64,000 nucleotides of DNA, taken from assembly GCA_948144175.1 (NCBI GenBank), contig CANXME010002429.1, positions 1 to 64,000 on the forward strand, read 5' to 3'. Below, piece by piece: positions 64,000 to 64,000 of this stretch. The DNA comes from Closterium sp. NIES-65 (lineage: Eukaryota; Streptophyta; Zygnematophyceae; Desmidiales; Closteriaceae). Within the stretch, counting starts at the first letter, position 1, and every line of letters starts with the position of its first letter. Both the position numbers and the translations under genes were made by a program. A model generated the notes under the pieces. The model was not told where the DNA came from. It saw nothing but the letters and a program-made list of their open reading frames with translations, and did not search any database.

Positions 64000-64000
64000 C

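Overview
This is a nuclear window from a eukaryote, most likely a streptophyte (charophyte) green alga. The evidence is spliceosomal introns with GT..AG borders, a plant-type ASHR3/SDG4-like SET methyltransferase, a PMR5/Cas1p-like wall-type acyl-esterase, a plant-style leucine-rich F-box protein and a hAT transposon. A zygnematophyte such as Closterium would fit, but I cannot prove the genus. I see no rRNA, tRNA or CRISPR.

Layout. 1-10.1 kb: 3' part of a dihydroxyacetone kinase gene (+), with a decayed hAT element (4197-6755) in one intron. 10.1-15.3 kb: gene-poor, with a small inverted-repeat element (10900-11423). 15.3-17.1 kb: a low-complexity hypothetical protein (+). 17.9-19.5 kb: an intronless F-box/LRR gene (+). 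21.4-34.6 kb: a CNNM/DUF21-type membrane protein (+) fused to a giant acidic low-complexity tail, about 3,178 aa in my splice model. 35.3-43.0 kb: ASHR3-like SET-domain gene (-). 45.3-57.8 kb: coiled-coil protein with two hydrophobic segments (-). 60.0-64.0 kb: esterase-fold gene (-), running off the right edge.

For four of the five multi-exon genes I could chain exons in consistent reading phase over most or all of their length: the DUF21 gene throughout, the C-terminal part of the SET gene, the coiled-coil gene from its second exon on, and the esterase. The kinase chains except at one donor. All five carry one or more extra full or partial copies of their own exons in neighbouring introns, often with the splice site attached. 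The intronless genes show almost none of this.

The most unusual signal is a family of short palindromes, TTTTGAG-NNNN-CTCAAAA with core TCGA, ACGT or AATT. They repeatedly sit exactly between two copies of a local direct duplication, at about twenty places in this window. I propose they mark, or cause, the duplications that built the decoy exons and several minisatellites. This is inference from one window and needs a genome-wide test.
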